64,000 bases of DNA from Antarctobacter albus (GCF_900101505.1 NZ_FMZI01000008.1:62001-126000); one strand, 5' to 3'; positions 9,157 through 18,571 are shown, counted from the stretch's first letter. Numbers and translations: made by a program. Notes: generated from the sequence alone by a model not told the origin.

Positions 9157-12100
9157 TTATTCCGCCGGCACCGCGAGGTCGCCCTCGATCCCCAGCGGAT
9201 GAGAGATCTTGTTCAGCATCTCCTTCGGGCAGACCTGCACGAAATGATCCTTTTCCAGGTCCCAGTTCTGCAGGATGTCCTTGCCCTTGCGGCTCGCGGT
9301 TTCCTCGACGTGGCGCTCGATAAGGCCTTTCAGCTGGTCTTCCCAGGCGGTCACGGTGACCGGGCAGGTGACGAGGCTTTCCATGTTCATCATCTGCCGC
9401 GCCGTGCCCTCGGGGTCGTAGATATAGGCCATGCCCCCGGTCATCCCGGCGCCGAAGTTGGCCCCGATGCTGCCCAGGATCACCGCGACGCCACCGGTCA
9501 TGTATTCACAGCCGTTCGAGCCGCAGCCCTCGATCACCACCTTGGCGCCCGAGTTGCGCACCGCGAAACGTTCGCCCGCGCGGCCCGCCGCGAAGAGGTG
9601 CCCGTCGGTGGCGCCGTAAAGCACCGTGTTGCCGATGATCGTGTTCTCGGCCGCGTTCAGCGGCGAGACCAGCGGCGGACGCACGACGATCAGACCGCCC
9701 GACAGGCCCTTGCCGACATAGTCGTTGGCATCGCCCGAAACCTCGATCTTGAGGCCCGGCGCCGCGAAGGCGCCCAGCGACTGGCCGGCGCTGCCAGTCA
9801 GCTTGACGTGCAGGTGGTTCGGCTGCAGTGCGTTGCGCATCCCGAATTTCTGCACGATGTGGCTGCTGACGCGGGTGCCCACGGTGCGGTGCGTGTTCAT
9901 CACCGCGTAGGACAGCTGCATCTTTTCGCCGTCTTCCAGGAAGCGCTGACCGTCCCGCACGATTTCCGCGTCCAGCGTGTCGCGCACCGGGTTGCGGGGC
10001 TTGTTGCGGTCGTAGACGATGTCATCCGACCCGTCGACACGGATCAGCAGCGGGTTCAGGTCCAGGTCGTCCAGGTGGTCCGACCCGCGGCTGACCTGGC
10101 TCAGCAGGTCGGCCCGGCCGATCACCTCGTCCAGCGAACGTGCGCCGATCTCGGCGAGGATTTCCCGCACTTCCTGCGCGTAGAAGGTGATCAGGTTCAC
10201 CACCTTGTCGGCATTGCCGGTGAACTTGGCGCGCAGGGATTCGTCCTGGGTGCAGACGCCCACCGGGCAGGTGTTCGACTGGCACTGGCGCACCATGATA
10301 CAGCCCATCGCGATCAGCGCGGCGGTGCCGATGCCGTATTCCTCGGCGCCCATCATGGCGGCCATGACGATGTCCCGGCCGGTCCGCAGGCCGCCGTCCG
10401 TGCGCAGCGTGATCCGCTCGCGCAGGTTGTTCATCGCCAAGACCTGGTGTGCCTCGGTCAGACCCATTTCCCAGGGCAGGCCGGCATATTTGATCGAGGT
10501 GGCAGGGCTGGCGCCCGTGCCGCCGTTGTGCCCCGAGATCAGGATCACGTCGGCCTCGGCCTTGGCCACGCCGGCGGCAATGGTGCCCACGCCCGACGAC
10601 GCAACCAGCTTGACCGTCACCTTGCAGCGCGGGTTGATCTGCTTGAGGTCGTAGATCAACTGCGCAAGGTCCTCGATCGAGTAGATGTCGTGGTGCGGCG
10701 GCGGCGAGATCAGCGTCACGCCCTTGGTCGAATGCCGCAGCCGCGCGATCAGGTCGGTGACCTTCATGCCGGGCAGCTGGCCACCCTCACCGGGCTTGGC
10801 GCCCTGGGCCACCTTGATTTCAAGCTCTTCGCAGTGGTTCAGGTACTCGGCGGTGACGCCAAAGCGGCCCGATGCCACCTGCTTGATCTTGGCGCTGGGG
10901 TTGTCGCCGTTGGGCTCGGGCACGAAATGCGCCGGATCTTCGCCGCCTTCGCCACTGTCCGACTTGGCGCCGATGCGGTTCATGGCCACGTTGAGCGTCT
11001 TGTGCGCCTCGGGGCTCAGCGCGCCCAGAGACATGCCCGGCGTCACGAACCGCTTGCGGATCGAGGTGATGCTTTCGACCTCTTCGATCGGCAGCGCCTT
11101 GCCCAGCGGCTTGATCGCCAGCAGGTCGCGCAGGTGGATCGGCGGGTTCGACTGCATCGCGTTCGAATACTGCTTCCACATCTCGTAAGAGGCGCGGTCG
11201 CAGGCGGCCTGCATCAGGTGCATGGTCTGCGCGCCCCAGGCGTGGGTCTCGCCGGATTTCCGCGCCTTGTAGAAACCGCCGATGGGCAGCACGTCCTGGC
11301 CGCGCTCAAAGGCCAGCGCGTGGATCTGCTCCGCCTTGTGCTGGATGCCGCTGACCCCGATGCCCGAGATGCGCGAGATCATGCCGGGGAAGTATTCCGC
11401 GCACATGGCACGGCTCAGCCCCACGGCCTCGAAGTTCAGGCCGCCGCGATAGGAAGAGATGACCGAGATGCCCATCTTTGACATGATTTTCAGCAGGCCC
11501 TGGTCGATGGCTTCGCGGTAGCGGGCCACCGCCTCGGTCAGGGTCATGTCCAGAAGGCCGCGGTTGATGCGGTCCGCCAGGCTGTCCTCGGCCAGATAGG
11601 CGTTCACGATGGTGGCGCCGGCCCCGATCAGCACCGCGAAGTAATGCGGGTCGATGCATTCCGCCGAGCGCACGTTGAGCGAGCAGAAGGTCCGCAGCCC
11701 CTTGCGCGTCAGGTGGCTGTGCACCGCGCTGGTGGCCAGGATCATCGGCATCGCGACCCGGCCCGGACCGCTGTGCTCGTCGGTCAGGATCAGGTGGCCC
11801 GAGCCCGAGCGCACCGCGTCCTCGGCCTCGGCCCGGATGCGGGCCAGGCCCTCGCGCAGGGCGCCTTCACCGGCGGCAAAGGTACAGTCGATCTCTGTGC
11901 AGGGCGCGTTGAAATGGTTCTTCAGCTCGTCGAACTGCGCGTTGCCGACAAAGGGGCTGTCCAGCACCAGGATCTCGGTCTGGCTGCTGTCCTCGTCCAG
12001 CACGTTCTTGAGGTTGCCGAAGCGGGTCTTGAGGCTCATGACCCGGAATTCGCGCAAGCTGTCAATCGGCGGGTTCGTCACCTGGCTGAAGTTCTGGCGG

Positions 12101-13692
12101 AAGTAGTGGCTCAGCGGCCGGTACTTCTTGGACAGGACCGCCGAGGGCGTGTCATCACCCATCGAGGCCAGCGTTTCCTTGGCGTCCTCGGCCATCGGCG
12201 CCAGGATCTGTTCCAGCTCCTCGACGGTGTAACCTGCCGCGATCTGGCGGCGGCGCAATTCGGCGCCCTCGAAAAGCGGCTTTTCCGTAACGGCGGCCAG
12301 CGGCTCGTCCAGTTCGGTGATCTTGCCGACCCAGTCGCCAAAAGGCTGCGCGGCGGCCAGTTTGTCCTTGATCTCGACGTCGTGGTAGAGCTTGCCCTCT
12401 TTCATGTCGACGGCGATCAACTGGCCCGGTCCCAGCGCGCCCTTTTCGCGCGCCGTCGCCTCGTCCGTCGGCACCATGCCGATTTCCGAGCCTGCGATCA
12501 GCATCCCGTCGCCGGTCACGACATAGCGCATCGGGCGCAGACCGTTGCGGTCCAGCCCGCCACAGACCCAGCGGCCATCGGTCATCGCCAGTGCCGCGGG
12601 GCCGTCCCAGGGCTCCATCACCGAGTTGCAGTAGGAATACATGTCACGCCAGGCCTGCGGGAGTTCCACCGCCTGCTTGGACCAGCTTTCCGGCACCAGC
12701 ATCGTCTTGGCCATCGGCGCGTTGCGCCCGGCGCGCACCAGCACCTCGAACACCGCGTCCAGCGCCGCCGAGTCCGACGAGCCATTGGGCACGATCGGCT
12801 TGATGTCCTCGGCCATGTCCCCGAAGGCGCCCGAGGCCATCCGGATCTCGTGGCTCTTCATCCAGTTGGTGTTGCCCTTGAGCGTGTTGATCTCGCCGTT
12901 GTGGGCCAGCATCCGGAACGGCTGCGCCAGCCACCACTGCGGGAAGGTGTTGGTCGAATAGCGCTGGTGGTAGATCGCGAAGGCCGATTCAAACCGCTCG
13001 TCCTGGAGGTCGGGATAGAATTCCGCGACCTGCTCGGCCAGCATCATGCCCTTGTAGATGATCGACCGGCAGGACAGCGAGGCGATGTACAGCTGGGTGA
13101 TCCCCGCCGCTGCCGCCGCCTTCTCGATCCGGCGCCGGATCACGTAAAGCTCGCGCTCAAAGGTCTCCTCGTCCACGCCCTTGGCGTTCGAGATGATGAT
13201 CTGCTCGATCTCGGGGCGGGTCGCGTTGGCCTTTTCACCCAGGCAGTCGACGTTCACCGGGACGTGGCGCCAGCCATAGATGTAGTGGCCCATGCGCAGG
13301 ACCTCGGTCTCCACGATCGTCCGGCAGGCTTCCTGGGCGCCGAAGTTGGTGCGCGGCAGAAAGACCTGGCCCACGGCCATCATCTCGTCGCGGCGCGGCG
13401 TGTGGCCGGTGCGCAGCACCTGGTCGTAAAAGAAGGGAGCCGGGATCTGGACGTGGATGCCCGCGCCGTCGCCGGTCTTGCCATCGGCGTCCACGGCACC
13501 CCGGTGCCAGATCGCCTTGAGCGCGGTGATCCCCGCCTCGACGACGCGCCGCGACGGTTTCCCGTCCAGGTTCACGACAAGGCCCACGCCGCAAGAGCTG
13601 TGCTCTTCGCTCTCGTGGTACATGCCGTTTTCGCTCATCCACTTGCGCTTGGCTTCCTCGGCCCGCACCCAGTCGGCATCGTATTTGGTCAT
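9157..13692 (-). CDS. gltB: Glutamate synthase, large (alpha) subunit
   Basis: 1,511 residues, the usual length. GltB hydrolyses glutamine and channels the ammonia to 2-oxoglutarate, giving glutamate in the GS/GOGAT cycle. The order is class II amidotransferase (about 34-430), central domain, FMN-binding synthase TIM barrel (about 860-1230) and a C-terminal GXGXG beta-helix. The catalytic Cys is at residue 34 in HSSCGVG, so a 33-residue propeptide must be removed. The Cys cluster QCQSNTCPVGVC near residue 1135 fits the 3Fe-4S site. The ATG is preceded by GGAGGG at good spacing. Its partner gltD lies upstream on the same strand, with two small genes between them. Confidence 0.98.
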   Translation of the reverse strand: MTKYDADWVRAEEAKRKWMSENGMYHESEEHSSCGVGLVVNLDGKPSRRVVEAGITALKAIWHRGAVDADGKTGDGAGIHVQIPAPFFYDQVLRTGHTPRRDEMMAVGQVFLPRTNFGAQEACRTIVETEVLRMGHYIYGWRHVPVNVDCLGEKANATRPEIEQIIISNAKGVDEETFERELYVIRRRIEKAAAAAGITQLYIASLSCRSIIYKGMMLAEQVAEFYPDLQDERFESAFAIYHQRYSTNTFPQWWLAQPFRMLAHNGEINTLKGNTNWMKSHEIRMASGAFGDMAEDIKPIVPNGSSDSAALDAVFEVLVRAGRNAPMAKTMLVPESWSKQAVELPQAWRDMYSYCNSVMEPWDGPAALAMTDGRWVCGGLDRNGLRPMRYVVTGDGMLIAGSEIGMVPTDEATAREKGALGPGQLIAVDMKEGKLYHDVEIKDKLAAAQPFGDWVGKITELDEPLAAVTEKPLFEGAELRRRQIAAGYTVEELEQILAPMAEDAKETLASMGDDTPSAVLSKKYRPLSHYFRQNFSQVTNPPIDSLREFRVMSLKTRFGNLKNVLDEDSSQTEILVLDSPFVGNAQFDELKNHFNAPCTEIDCTFAAGEGALREGLARIRAEAEDAVRSGSGHLILTDEHSGPGRVAMPMILATSAVHSHLTRKGLRTFCSLNVRSAECIDPHYFAVLIGAGATIVNAYLAEDSLADRINRGLLDMTLTEAVARYREAIDQGLLKIMSKMGISVISSYRGGLNFEAVGLSRAMCAEYFPGMISRISGIGVSGIQHKAEQIHALAFERGQDVLPIGGFYKARKSGETHAWGAQTMHLMQAACDRASYEMWKQYSNAMQSNPPIHLRDLLAIKPLGKALPIEEVESITSIRKRFVTPGMSLGALSPEAHKTLNVAMNRIGAKSDSGEGGEDPAHFVPEPNGDNPSAKIKQVASGRFGVTAEYLNHCEELEIKVAQGAKPGEGGQLPGMKVTDLIARLRHSTKGVTLISPPPHHDIYSIEDLAQLIYDLKQINPRCKVTVKLVASSGVGTIAAGVAKAEADVILISGHNGGTGASPATSIKYAGLPWEMGLTEAHQVLAMNNLRERITLRTDGGLRTGRDIVMAAMMGAEEYGIGTAALIAMGCIMVRQCQSNTCPVGVCTQDESLRAKFTGNADKVVNLITFYAQEVREILAEIGARSLDEVIGRADLLSQVSRGSDHLDDLDLNPLLIRVDGSDDIVYDRNKPRNPVRDTLDAEIVRDGQRFLEDGEKMQLSYAVMNTHRTVGTRVSSHIVQKFGMRNALQPNHLHVKLTGSAGQSLGAFAAPGLKIEVSGDANDYVGKGLSGGLIVVRPPLVSPLNAAENTIIGNTVLYGATDGHLFAAGRAGERFAVRNSGAKVVIEGCGSNGCEYMTGGVAVILGSIGANFGAGMTGGMAYIYDPEGTARQMMNMESLVTCPVTVTAWEDQLKGLIERHVEETASRKGKDILQNWDLEKDHFVQVCPKEMLNKISHPLGIEGDLAVPAE

Positions 13693-13783
13693 GGCTCAAG
13701 CCCTCCGTTCATGGACCGCACGTCGCGGCCCGGCATCGCTGTGATGGCCTGCGTCCCGGTGACGGGGGCGGGCCGAAAGTCTT

Positions 13784-14233
13784 TCAGTCCGTCTGTTCGG
13801 CAAGAACGCCGAATTTCGCGTGGCACTCGGCCCGCGTCATCAACTTGCGCCCGGCCTGGCCCTCGTAGGCAAAGCTGTCGGGTTTCACGTCGATGTAGAT
13901 CTCGTTCGTCATCTCGAAACCGTCGGCCTCGTCAAAGACGCCGATGGGCAGTTCCAGGTCGCCGGAGTAGGCGGATTCCATCGTCACCCGGAAAAACATC
14001 CCCGAGCCACAGCGCGTGCAGAACCCGCGTTCCGCCCAGTCGCTGGACTGGATGCGGCCCAGGTGGGTTTCATCCTCCCAGGTCACGTTTTCCAGCGGCA
14101 CGGTCACGCCGATCAGCGCCGAGCCGGTCCAGCGGCGGCACATCTCGCAGTGACAGGCCCCGGCCTGCGCCGGCACATCGCGCGCGGTGAACCGGACCGC
14201 GCCGCACATGCAGCCCCCGCTGCGCGCGCTCAT
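13784..14233 (-). CDS. GFA (CENP-V/GFA-fold) family zinc protein
   Basis: A 149-residue protein of the glutathione-dependent formaldehyde-activating enzyme fold. Zinc-binding cysteines appear in order as CMCGAVRF near the N-terminus, CHCEMCRRW and CTRCGSG. The family includes many enzymes of unknown substrate, so a formaldehyde role should not be assumed. The start at 14233 gives an ATGA overlap with the stop of the upstream exported-protein gene; an in-frame ATG 14 codons further upstream would sit inside that gene and is less likely. It lies 91 bases before gltB on the same strand and is probably part of the gltD-gltB transcript. Confidence 0.88.
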   Translation of the reverse strand: MSARSGGCMCGAVRFTARDVPAQAGACHCEMCRRWTGSALIGVTVPLENVTWEDETHLGRIQSSDWAERGFCTRCGSGMFFRVTMESAYSGDLELPIGVFDEADGFEMTNEIYIDVKPDSFAYEGQAGRKLMTRAECHAKFGVLAEQTD

Positions 14234-15012
14234 GCCCGGTCCTCCGCTGTGCTGGTGCCAAGCGGGTGACCCCAACCCGGCTCAACCCCCTCCAGGCCGC
14301 TCATCAGGTCGCAGTCGTGGCGCGGATAGATGCCACGGAACCCCTGTTCGCCGGGATAGATGAACTCCACCGGGCTGCGGTCGCGTGCGTTGGCCTGGCG
14401 CTCGTCCTCCGTGACGTCGGCGGCAAAGCCCGCAAAGAACCGCTTGTGCTTGTCCGAGACGTATTCGCGCCCCCGGACATGTTCGATCACCCGCCCCGAG
14501 GCATCGCGGCGCGTCATCTCGAACTCGGTCCGGTACAGCTTTTCGCCGTCGATCTCGATTTCGCCGATGATCCGGTCGAACCCGGTGACACGGGTCGGCC
14601 CGTCGAGCGTCGACCGCTGGGTGAAATCGAAACTGTCGATGCCGTTTTCGACCAGCTCGGAGATGCTGCCGGGATCGGGGATCGGGCGCACCGTCCGGGT
14701 GCGGGTCGGATCGTCGGGCGGGCCGCTTTCGATCCACTGGCCGTCATCGTCGATGCGGCTGGTGAAATAGGGACCGGCCTCGCCGAAATCGGTGCGGAAC
14801 CGGTGATCCGGGTCGATCTGCGGGCAGACATAGTGGTTGGTCACGACGCAGCTGCGGGATTGCACCGTCAGGTAGGTCTCGCAGCCCTCGGGCGGGGTGA
14901 ACAGCCCGCCCTGGGCCTGGACCGCGCCGGCCCCGCCCAGCAGCGCAAGCGCCGCCAGACCGGCGCAAAGCGCGGTCGAGCCTTTACCCCTGGTCAATCT
15001 TTCGAGCCACAT
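14230..15012 (-). CDS. Exported protein of unknown function between gltD and gltB
   Basis: 260 residues. I do not recognise a family. The N-terminus is a typical signal peptide with basic MWLERLTRGKG, a hydrophobic core and GAVQAQ as a likely cleavage site near residue 34. The mature part begins with several Cys (GCETYL, RSCVV, YVCPQ) that could form disulfides in the periplasm, and ends in an acidic tail. The start at 15012 is chosen because AGAAAGG lies 7 bases upstream; the frame is open further upstream but reaches the palindromic element. It overlaps the GFA gene by 4 bases, and both sit inside the glutamate synthase locus. Confidence 0.75.
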   Translation of the reverse strand: MWLERLTRGKGSTALCAGLAALALLGGAGAVQAQGGLFTPPEGCETYLTVQSRSCVVTNHYVCPQIDPDHRFRTDFGEAGPYFTSRIDDDGQWIESGPPDDPTRTRTVRPIPDPGSISELVENGIDSFDFTQRSTLDGPTRVTGFDRIIGEIEIDGEKLYRTEFEMTRRDASGRVIEHVRGREYVSDKHKRFFAGFAADVTEDERQANARDRSPVEFIYPGEQGFRGIYPRHDCDLMSGLEGVEPGWGHPLGTSTAEDRA

Positions 15013-15073
15013 GAGACAGCCTTTCTGACCCATTCCGGCGCCGCCTGCGCCTTGGTTAACCAACCCTTGCCTG

Positions 15074-15120
15074 TTTGTACAAAATGCTGGAAACGCTGTA
15101 CGTTTTGTACAAAACGTACA
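15074..15120. promoter_or_regulatory. Two-palindrome operator-like element, copy A
   Basis: Two TTTGTACAAA-type palindromes are centred 30 bp apart (15078/79 and 15108/09), about three helical turns. The second extends to a perfect 24-bp dyad, 15097-15120, with arms TGTACGTTTTGT and ACAAAACGTACA. It lies between the gltD stop and the start of the exported-protein gene. A copy differing at only about 3 positions occurs at 61842-61889. The spacing suggests cooperative binding of a dimeric regulator. The regulator is unknown. Confidence 0.6.
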
Positions 15121-15131
15121 GACCGTCCCGG

Positions 15132-16568
15132 TCATTCCGCGGCGACAGCTCCCTTGGAGTTCAGGTCCTGCAACACGGCCTCGACACAGTCGCGCCCGTC
15201 GCGGATCGCCCAGACCACCAGGCTTGCGCCGCGCACGATGTCGCCGATGGCATAGACGCCGGGCAGGGCGGTGCGGCCGCTGGTGAACTCTGCCTTGATG
15301 GTGCCCCAGCGGGTCACTTCCAGCTCGGGGCAGCCCCAGAGTGTCGGCAGTTCCTCGGGCTCGAAGCCGAGCGCCTTGATGACCAGGTCTGCGGGCTCGT
15401 CGTAGTCCGATCCCTCGATCACCTCGGGGCGCTGGCGGCCGGTGGCGTCCGGTGCGCCCAGGCGCATCTTCTCGACCACCACGGCATTGACCGGCTCACC
15501 CTTGAAGCCCTTGGGCGCGGTCAGCCATTCGAAGACCACACCTTCTTCCTCGGCGTTCTGCGTCTCGCGCTGGCTCCCTGGCATGTTGGCCCGGTCGCGG
15601 CGATACAGGCATTTGACGCTGGTGGCGCCCTGGCGGATCGCGGTGCGGACACAGTCCATCGCCGTGTCGCCGCCGCCGATCACGACAACCTTCTTGCCCT
15701 TGGCGTTCAGCTCGCCGCTTTCGAATTCCGGCACGCTGTCGCCAAAGTTCGACGCGCGGTTCGAGGCGGTCAGGTAGTCGATCGCCTTGACGATGCCCTT
15801 GGCACCCGCGCCCGGGCCGCCCAGGTCACGCGACTTGTAGACGCCGGTTGCGATGATGACCGCATCATGTTGTGCGCGAATTTCCTCGAACGACAGGTCT
15901 TCGCCCACGTTGCAGTTCATCACAAAGCGCACGCCGCCCTCTTCGAGCTGCTTGTTGCGGCGCATCACAATGTCCTTTTCCAGCTTGAAGCCGGGGATGC
16001 CATAGGTCAGCAGCCCGCCCGAGCGGTCGTAGCGGTCGTAGACGGTGACCTGTACGCCGGCGCGGCGCAGCATGTCCGCCGCCGCCAGCCCGCCGGGGCC
16101 GGCGCCGATGATGCCGACGCTTTCGGAGCGTTCCTGCGCCGGGGTCACGGGCTTGACCCAGCCTTCTTCCCAGGCGGTATCGGTGATGTACTTCTCGACC
16201 GAGCCGATGGTCACCGTGCCGTGACCCGACTGTTCGATCACGCAGTTGCCTTCGCACAGGCGGTCCTGGGGGCAGATGCGGCCGCAGATCTCGGGGAAGG
16301 TGTTGGTGGCCTGGCTGACCTCATAGGCCTCCTGAAGGCGGCCCGTGGCGGTCAGGCGCAGCCAGTCGGGGATATTGTTGTGCAGCGGGCAGTGGCTCTG
16401 GCAATAGGGCACGCCGCACTGGCTGCAGCGCGCGGCCTGTTCCTTGGCCTTCGCATCGGCGTATTCCGCATAGATCTCGTCGAAATCCGTCCGGCGCTCC
16501 GCGGCCTCCCGCTTGACCGGCATCTCCCGCCCCACGGACACAAATTTCAGCATCGGCTGCTTCGCCAT
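15132..16568 (-). CDS. gltD: Glutamate synthase, small (beta) subunit
   Basis: 478 residues. GltD takes electrons from NADPH through FAD and 4Fe-4S clusters to GltB. The N-terminal ferredoxin-like part carries two Cys clusters, CSQCGVPYCQSHC (from residue 48) and CGRICPQDRLCEGNC. The FAD-binding GAGPGGLAAADMLRRAG lies near residue 150 and a second nucleotide-binding GGGDTAMDC near 290. The protein ends with the usual GDIVRGASLVVWAIRDGR segment. It is the first gene of a minus-strand group gltD, exported protein, GFA protein, gltB. The gap to uppP (divergent) is 227 bases and holds AT-rich promoter-like DNA. Confidence 0.97.
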   Translation of the reverse strand: MAKQPMLKFVSVGREMPVKREAAERRTDFDEIYAEYADAKAKEQAARCSQCGVPYCQSHCPLHNNIPDWLRLTATGRLQEAYEVSQATNTFPEICGRICPQDRLCEGNCVIEQSGHGTVTIGSVEKYITDTAWEEGWVKPVTPAQERSESVGIIGAGPGGLAAADMLRRAGVQVTVYDRYDRSGGLLTYGIPGFKLEKDIVMRRNKQLEEGGVRFVMNCNVGEDLSFEEIRAQHDAVIIATGVYKSRDLGGPGAGAKGIVKAIDYLTASNRASNFGDSVPEFESGELNAKGKKVVVIGGGDTAMDCVRTAIRQGATSVKCLYRRDRANMPGSQRETQNAEEEGVVFEWLTAPKGFKGEPVNAVVVEKMRLGAPDATGRQRPEVIEGSDYDEPADLVIKALGFEPEELPTLWGCPELEVTRWGTIKAEFTSGRTALPGVYAIGDIVRGASLVVWAIRDGRDCVEAVLQDLNSKGAVAAE

Positions 16569-16795
16569 TCATCCACCCTTTGCAGGTAATCCCTAGATCG
16601 TCCGCGCCTCCTTACAGAAGCTTGGCTTGGAATGAAAGTCAGTTATGCTGACCTATATCCAGAATATTCCCGTTTTTGACGTCTCAAAACCACATGCGGC
16701 TGCCAAAAATAGGTCCAAATCGGACCCAAATTGCCACTTTCGGCTCTGAAACAAGGAGTTATACCAAGGCGCGTAGCTTTGATTGGACCCCGACA
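16569..16795. promoter_or_regulatory. Divergent promoter region between gltD and uppP
   Basis: 227 bases, clearly more AT-rich than the surrounding genes, with a short dyad GGTCC-AAATC-GGACC at 16712-16726. It must hold the promoters for gltD (leftward) and uppP (rightward). I could not assign -35/-10 boxes with confidence. Confidence 0.4.
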
Positions 16796-17599
16796 ATGGC
16801 TTTCACGCAACTGCTGATTCTCGCCCTGATACAGGGGGTTACCGAATTCCTTCCGATCTCGTCCTCGGGCCACCTGATTCTCTTGCCGAACCTGACGGGG
16901 ATGCAGGACCAGGGCCAGGTGATCGACGTGGCCGTTCACGTGGGAACCTTGCTGGCCGTCATCCTCTACTTCCGAGCCGACGTTAAGGATGCAGCCAAGG
17001 GCACGCTGCGGCTCATGACGGGGCGCATGGACACGCCGGGCGCGCGCCTCGCCTTTCTGCTGCTTGTGGCCACCATCCCGGTGATCCTCTTCGGACTGGC
17101 GCTCAAGCTCTCGGGGCTGGACGACATGCTGCGCTCGACGGCGGTGATCGGGTGGACCATGCTTGTCTTCGGTCTTGTCCTCTACTGGGCGGACATGAAA
17201 GGGGCGCAGGACAAGGCGGACAGCGACTGGAACCTGCGGGATGCCATCATCATGGGGCTGTGGCAGGCCGTGGCCTTGATCCCGGGCACCTCGCGGTCCG
17301 GCATCACCATCACCGCGGCGCGCCATCTGGGCTACAACCGGCACGACGGCGCCAAGCTGGCCATGTTGATGTCGATCCCGACGATCATGGCGTCTGCCGC
17401 GTTGCTGGGGGCCGAGGTCATCGCGACCGCCGATGCCCAGGCCGCGCGTGATGGTGCGATTGCGGCGGCGCTGGCGTTTCTGTCGGCGCTGGGGGCGCTC
17501 TGGCTGATGATGCGGCTCCTGCGCTCTGTCAGCTTTACACCCTATGTCATCTATCGGGTGATCCTGGGGCTGATCCTGCTCTGGATCGCCTACGCCTGA
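16796..17599 (+). CDS. uppP: Undecaprenyl-diphosphatase UppP (BacA)
   Basis: 267 residues, the normal family length. This integral membrane phosphatase recycles undecaprenyl pyrophosphate to the monophosphate lipid carrier for peptidoglycan synthesis. Diagnostic motifs are GVTEFLPISSSGHL near residues 14-27 and PGTSRSGITI in the second half; several hydrophobic segments cover the rest. An ATG at 16796 gives the canonical MAFTQLL start; the frame is open for about 40 codons upstream but that part is not protein-like. It is convergent with rlmH, with only 3 bases between the stops. Confidence 0.96.
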   Translation: MAFTQLLILALIQGVTEFLPISSSGHLILLPNLTGMQDQGQVIDVAVHVGTLLAVILYFRADVKDAAKGTLRLMTGRMDTPGARLAFLLLVATIPVILFGLALKLSGLDDMLRSTAVIGWTMLVFGLVLYWADMKGAQDKADSDWNLRDAIIMGLWQAVALIPGTSRSGITITAARHLGYNRHDGAKLAMLMSIPTIMASAALLGAEVIATADAQAARDGAIAAALAFLSALGALWLMMRLLRSVSFTPYVIYRVILGLILLWIAYA

Positions 17600-17602
17600 A
17601 CG

Positions 17603-18073
17603 TCACACCCGGTGATAAGGCGCCCCCGCCTGGATCGAGGCGGCGCGGTATAGCTGTTCGGCCAGCATGACCCGCACCAGCATGTGTGGCCAGACCATCC
17701 GACCAAAGGACATCAGGTCCTGCGCCTCGGCCCGCAGGGCGGGGTCGATTCCGTCGGCGCCACCGATGACAAAGGCCAGGTCCTGAGCGCCACCATCTCG
17801 CCAGTCTGCCAGTTTTCCGGAAAACTCGGGCGAGGACCAGATGTGGCCGCGCTCATCCAGCGCGCAGATCCGTGCACCCGAGGGGATCGCGCGGCGCAAC
17901 AGAGCGGCCTCACCCGCCATGCCGCCGCCCTTGCGGTCCTCGACCTCGATCACTTGCGCCGGGCCAAGGCCCAGCGCCCGGCCCGTGCGGTCGAAACGTG
18001 TCAGGTAATCATCGACAAGCGCCTTTTCCGGCCCCTTCCGGAGCCGGCCAACCACGCAAAGATGTACGCGCAC
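17603..18073 (-). CDS. rlmH: 23S rRNA pseudouridine-1915 N3-methyltransferase RlmH
   Basis: 156 residues, a SPOUT-class knotted methyltransferase that modifies helix 69 of 23S rRNA. The characteristic features are the N-terminal MRVHLCVVGRL, ALDERG, VIGGADGID and the C-terminal Tyr-His stretch ending PYHRV. The start is 3 bases after the rsfS stop, so the two genes form the rsfS-rlmH operon commonly seen in bacteria. Confidence 0.97.
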   Translation of the reverse strand: MRVHLCVVGRLRKGPEKALVDDYLTRFDRTGRALGLGPAQVIEVEDRKGGGMAGEAALLRRAIPSGARICALDERGHIWSSPEFSGKLADWRDGGAQDLAFVIGGADGIDPALRAEAQDLMSFGRMVWPHMLVRVMLAEQLYRAASIQAGAPYHRV

Positions 18074-18076
18074 CGT

Positions 18077-18430
18077 TCAGGCCTGGTTGCCTGCCACCGG
18101 AGCCCACATCTTTTCCAGCTGGTAGAACTCACGCACCTCGGGGCGGAAGAGATGGACAACCACGTCCCCCGCGTCGATGAGCACCCAGTCCCCGGTATCC
18201 TTGCCCTCCATCGTGGAGAGAACACCGAAGCGCTGCTTGAGTTCATCTGCCAGCTTTTCCGACAGCGCCGCGACCTGGCGCGACGAACGGCCGGTGGCGA
18301 TGACCATGTAATCGCACACCGAGGATTTGCCGTGCAGGTCGATCTGCACGATATCCTCTGCCTTGTTGTCGGAGAGTGTTTCGAGCACTGCCGCGAGAAT
18401 GCCCTCGGCGGTCGGTTCGCTCTGTGTCAT
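18077..18430 (-). CDS. rsfS: Ribosome silencing factor RsfS
   Basis: 117 residues. RsfS binds ribosomal protein uL14 on the large subunit and blocks subunit joining under nutrient limitation. The conserved run from KAEDIVQIDL through DYMVIATGRSSRQV to DTGDWVLIDAGDVVVHLF and REFYQLEKMW matches the family throughout. I use the ATG at 18430 (MTQSEP). The frame stays open to 18556, but a longer form would add about 42 residues of low-complexity sequence and no strong ribosome binding site supports it. Confidence 0.93.
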   Translation of the reverse strand: MTQSEPTAEGILAAVLETLSDNKAEDIVQIDLHGKSSVCDYMVIATGRSSRQVAALSEKLADELKQRFGVLSTMEGKDTGDWVLIDAGDVVVHLFRPEVREFYQLEKMWAPVAGNQA

Positions 18431-18571
18431 GGCCGAAATGCCCCGGCCTTGATCAGCGGCATGCGCCGCAAGTGTCGTCGAAGACAGGACAATGTCCTCC
18501 TGTGTCGCTACGCGCCCCCCAAGCCCGGGCGCATGGGCATGCTTTAAAGATAGCATCGGAAATGTAAATTC

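Noticed and set aside
8521-14190. Long plus-strand frames (986 and 848 codons) opposite mtgA and gltB.
   Set aside because: They mirror the codon structure of real genes on the minus strand and show no recognisable protein features.
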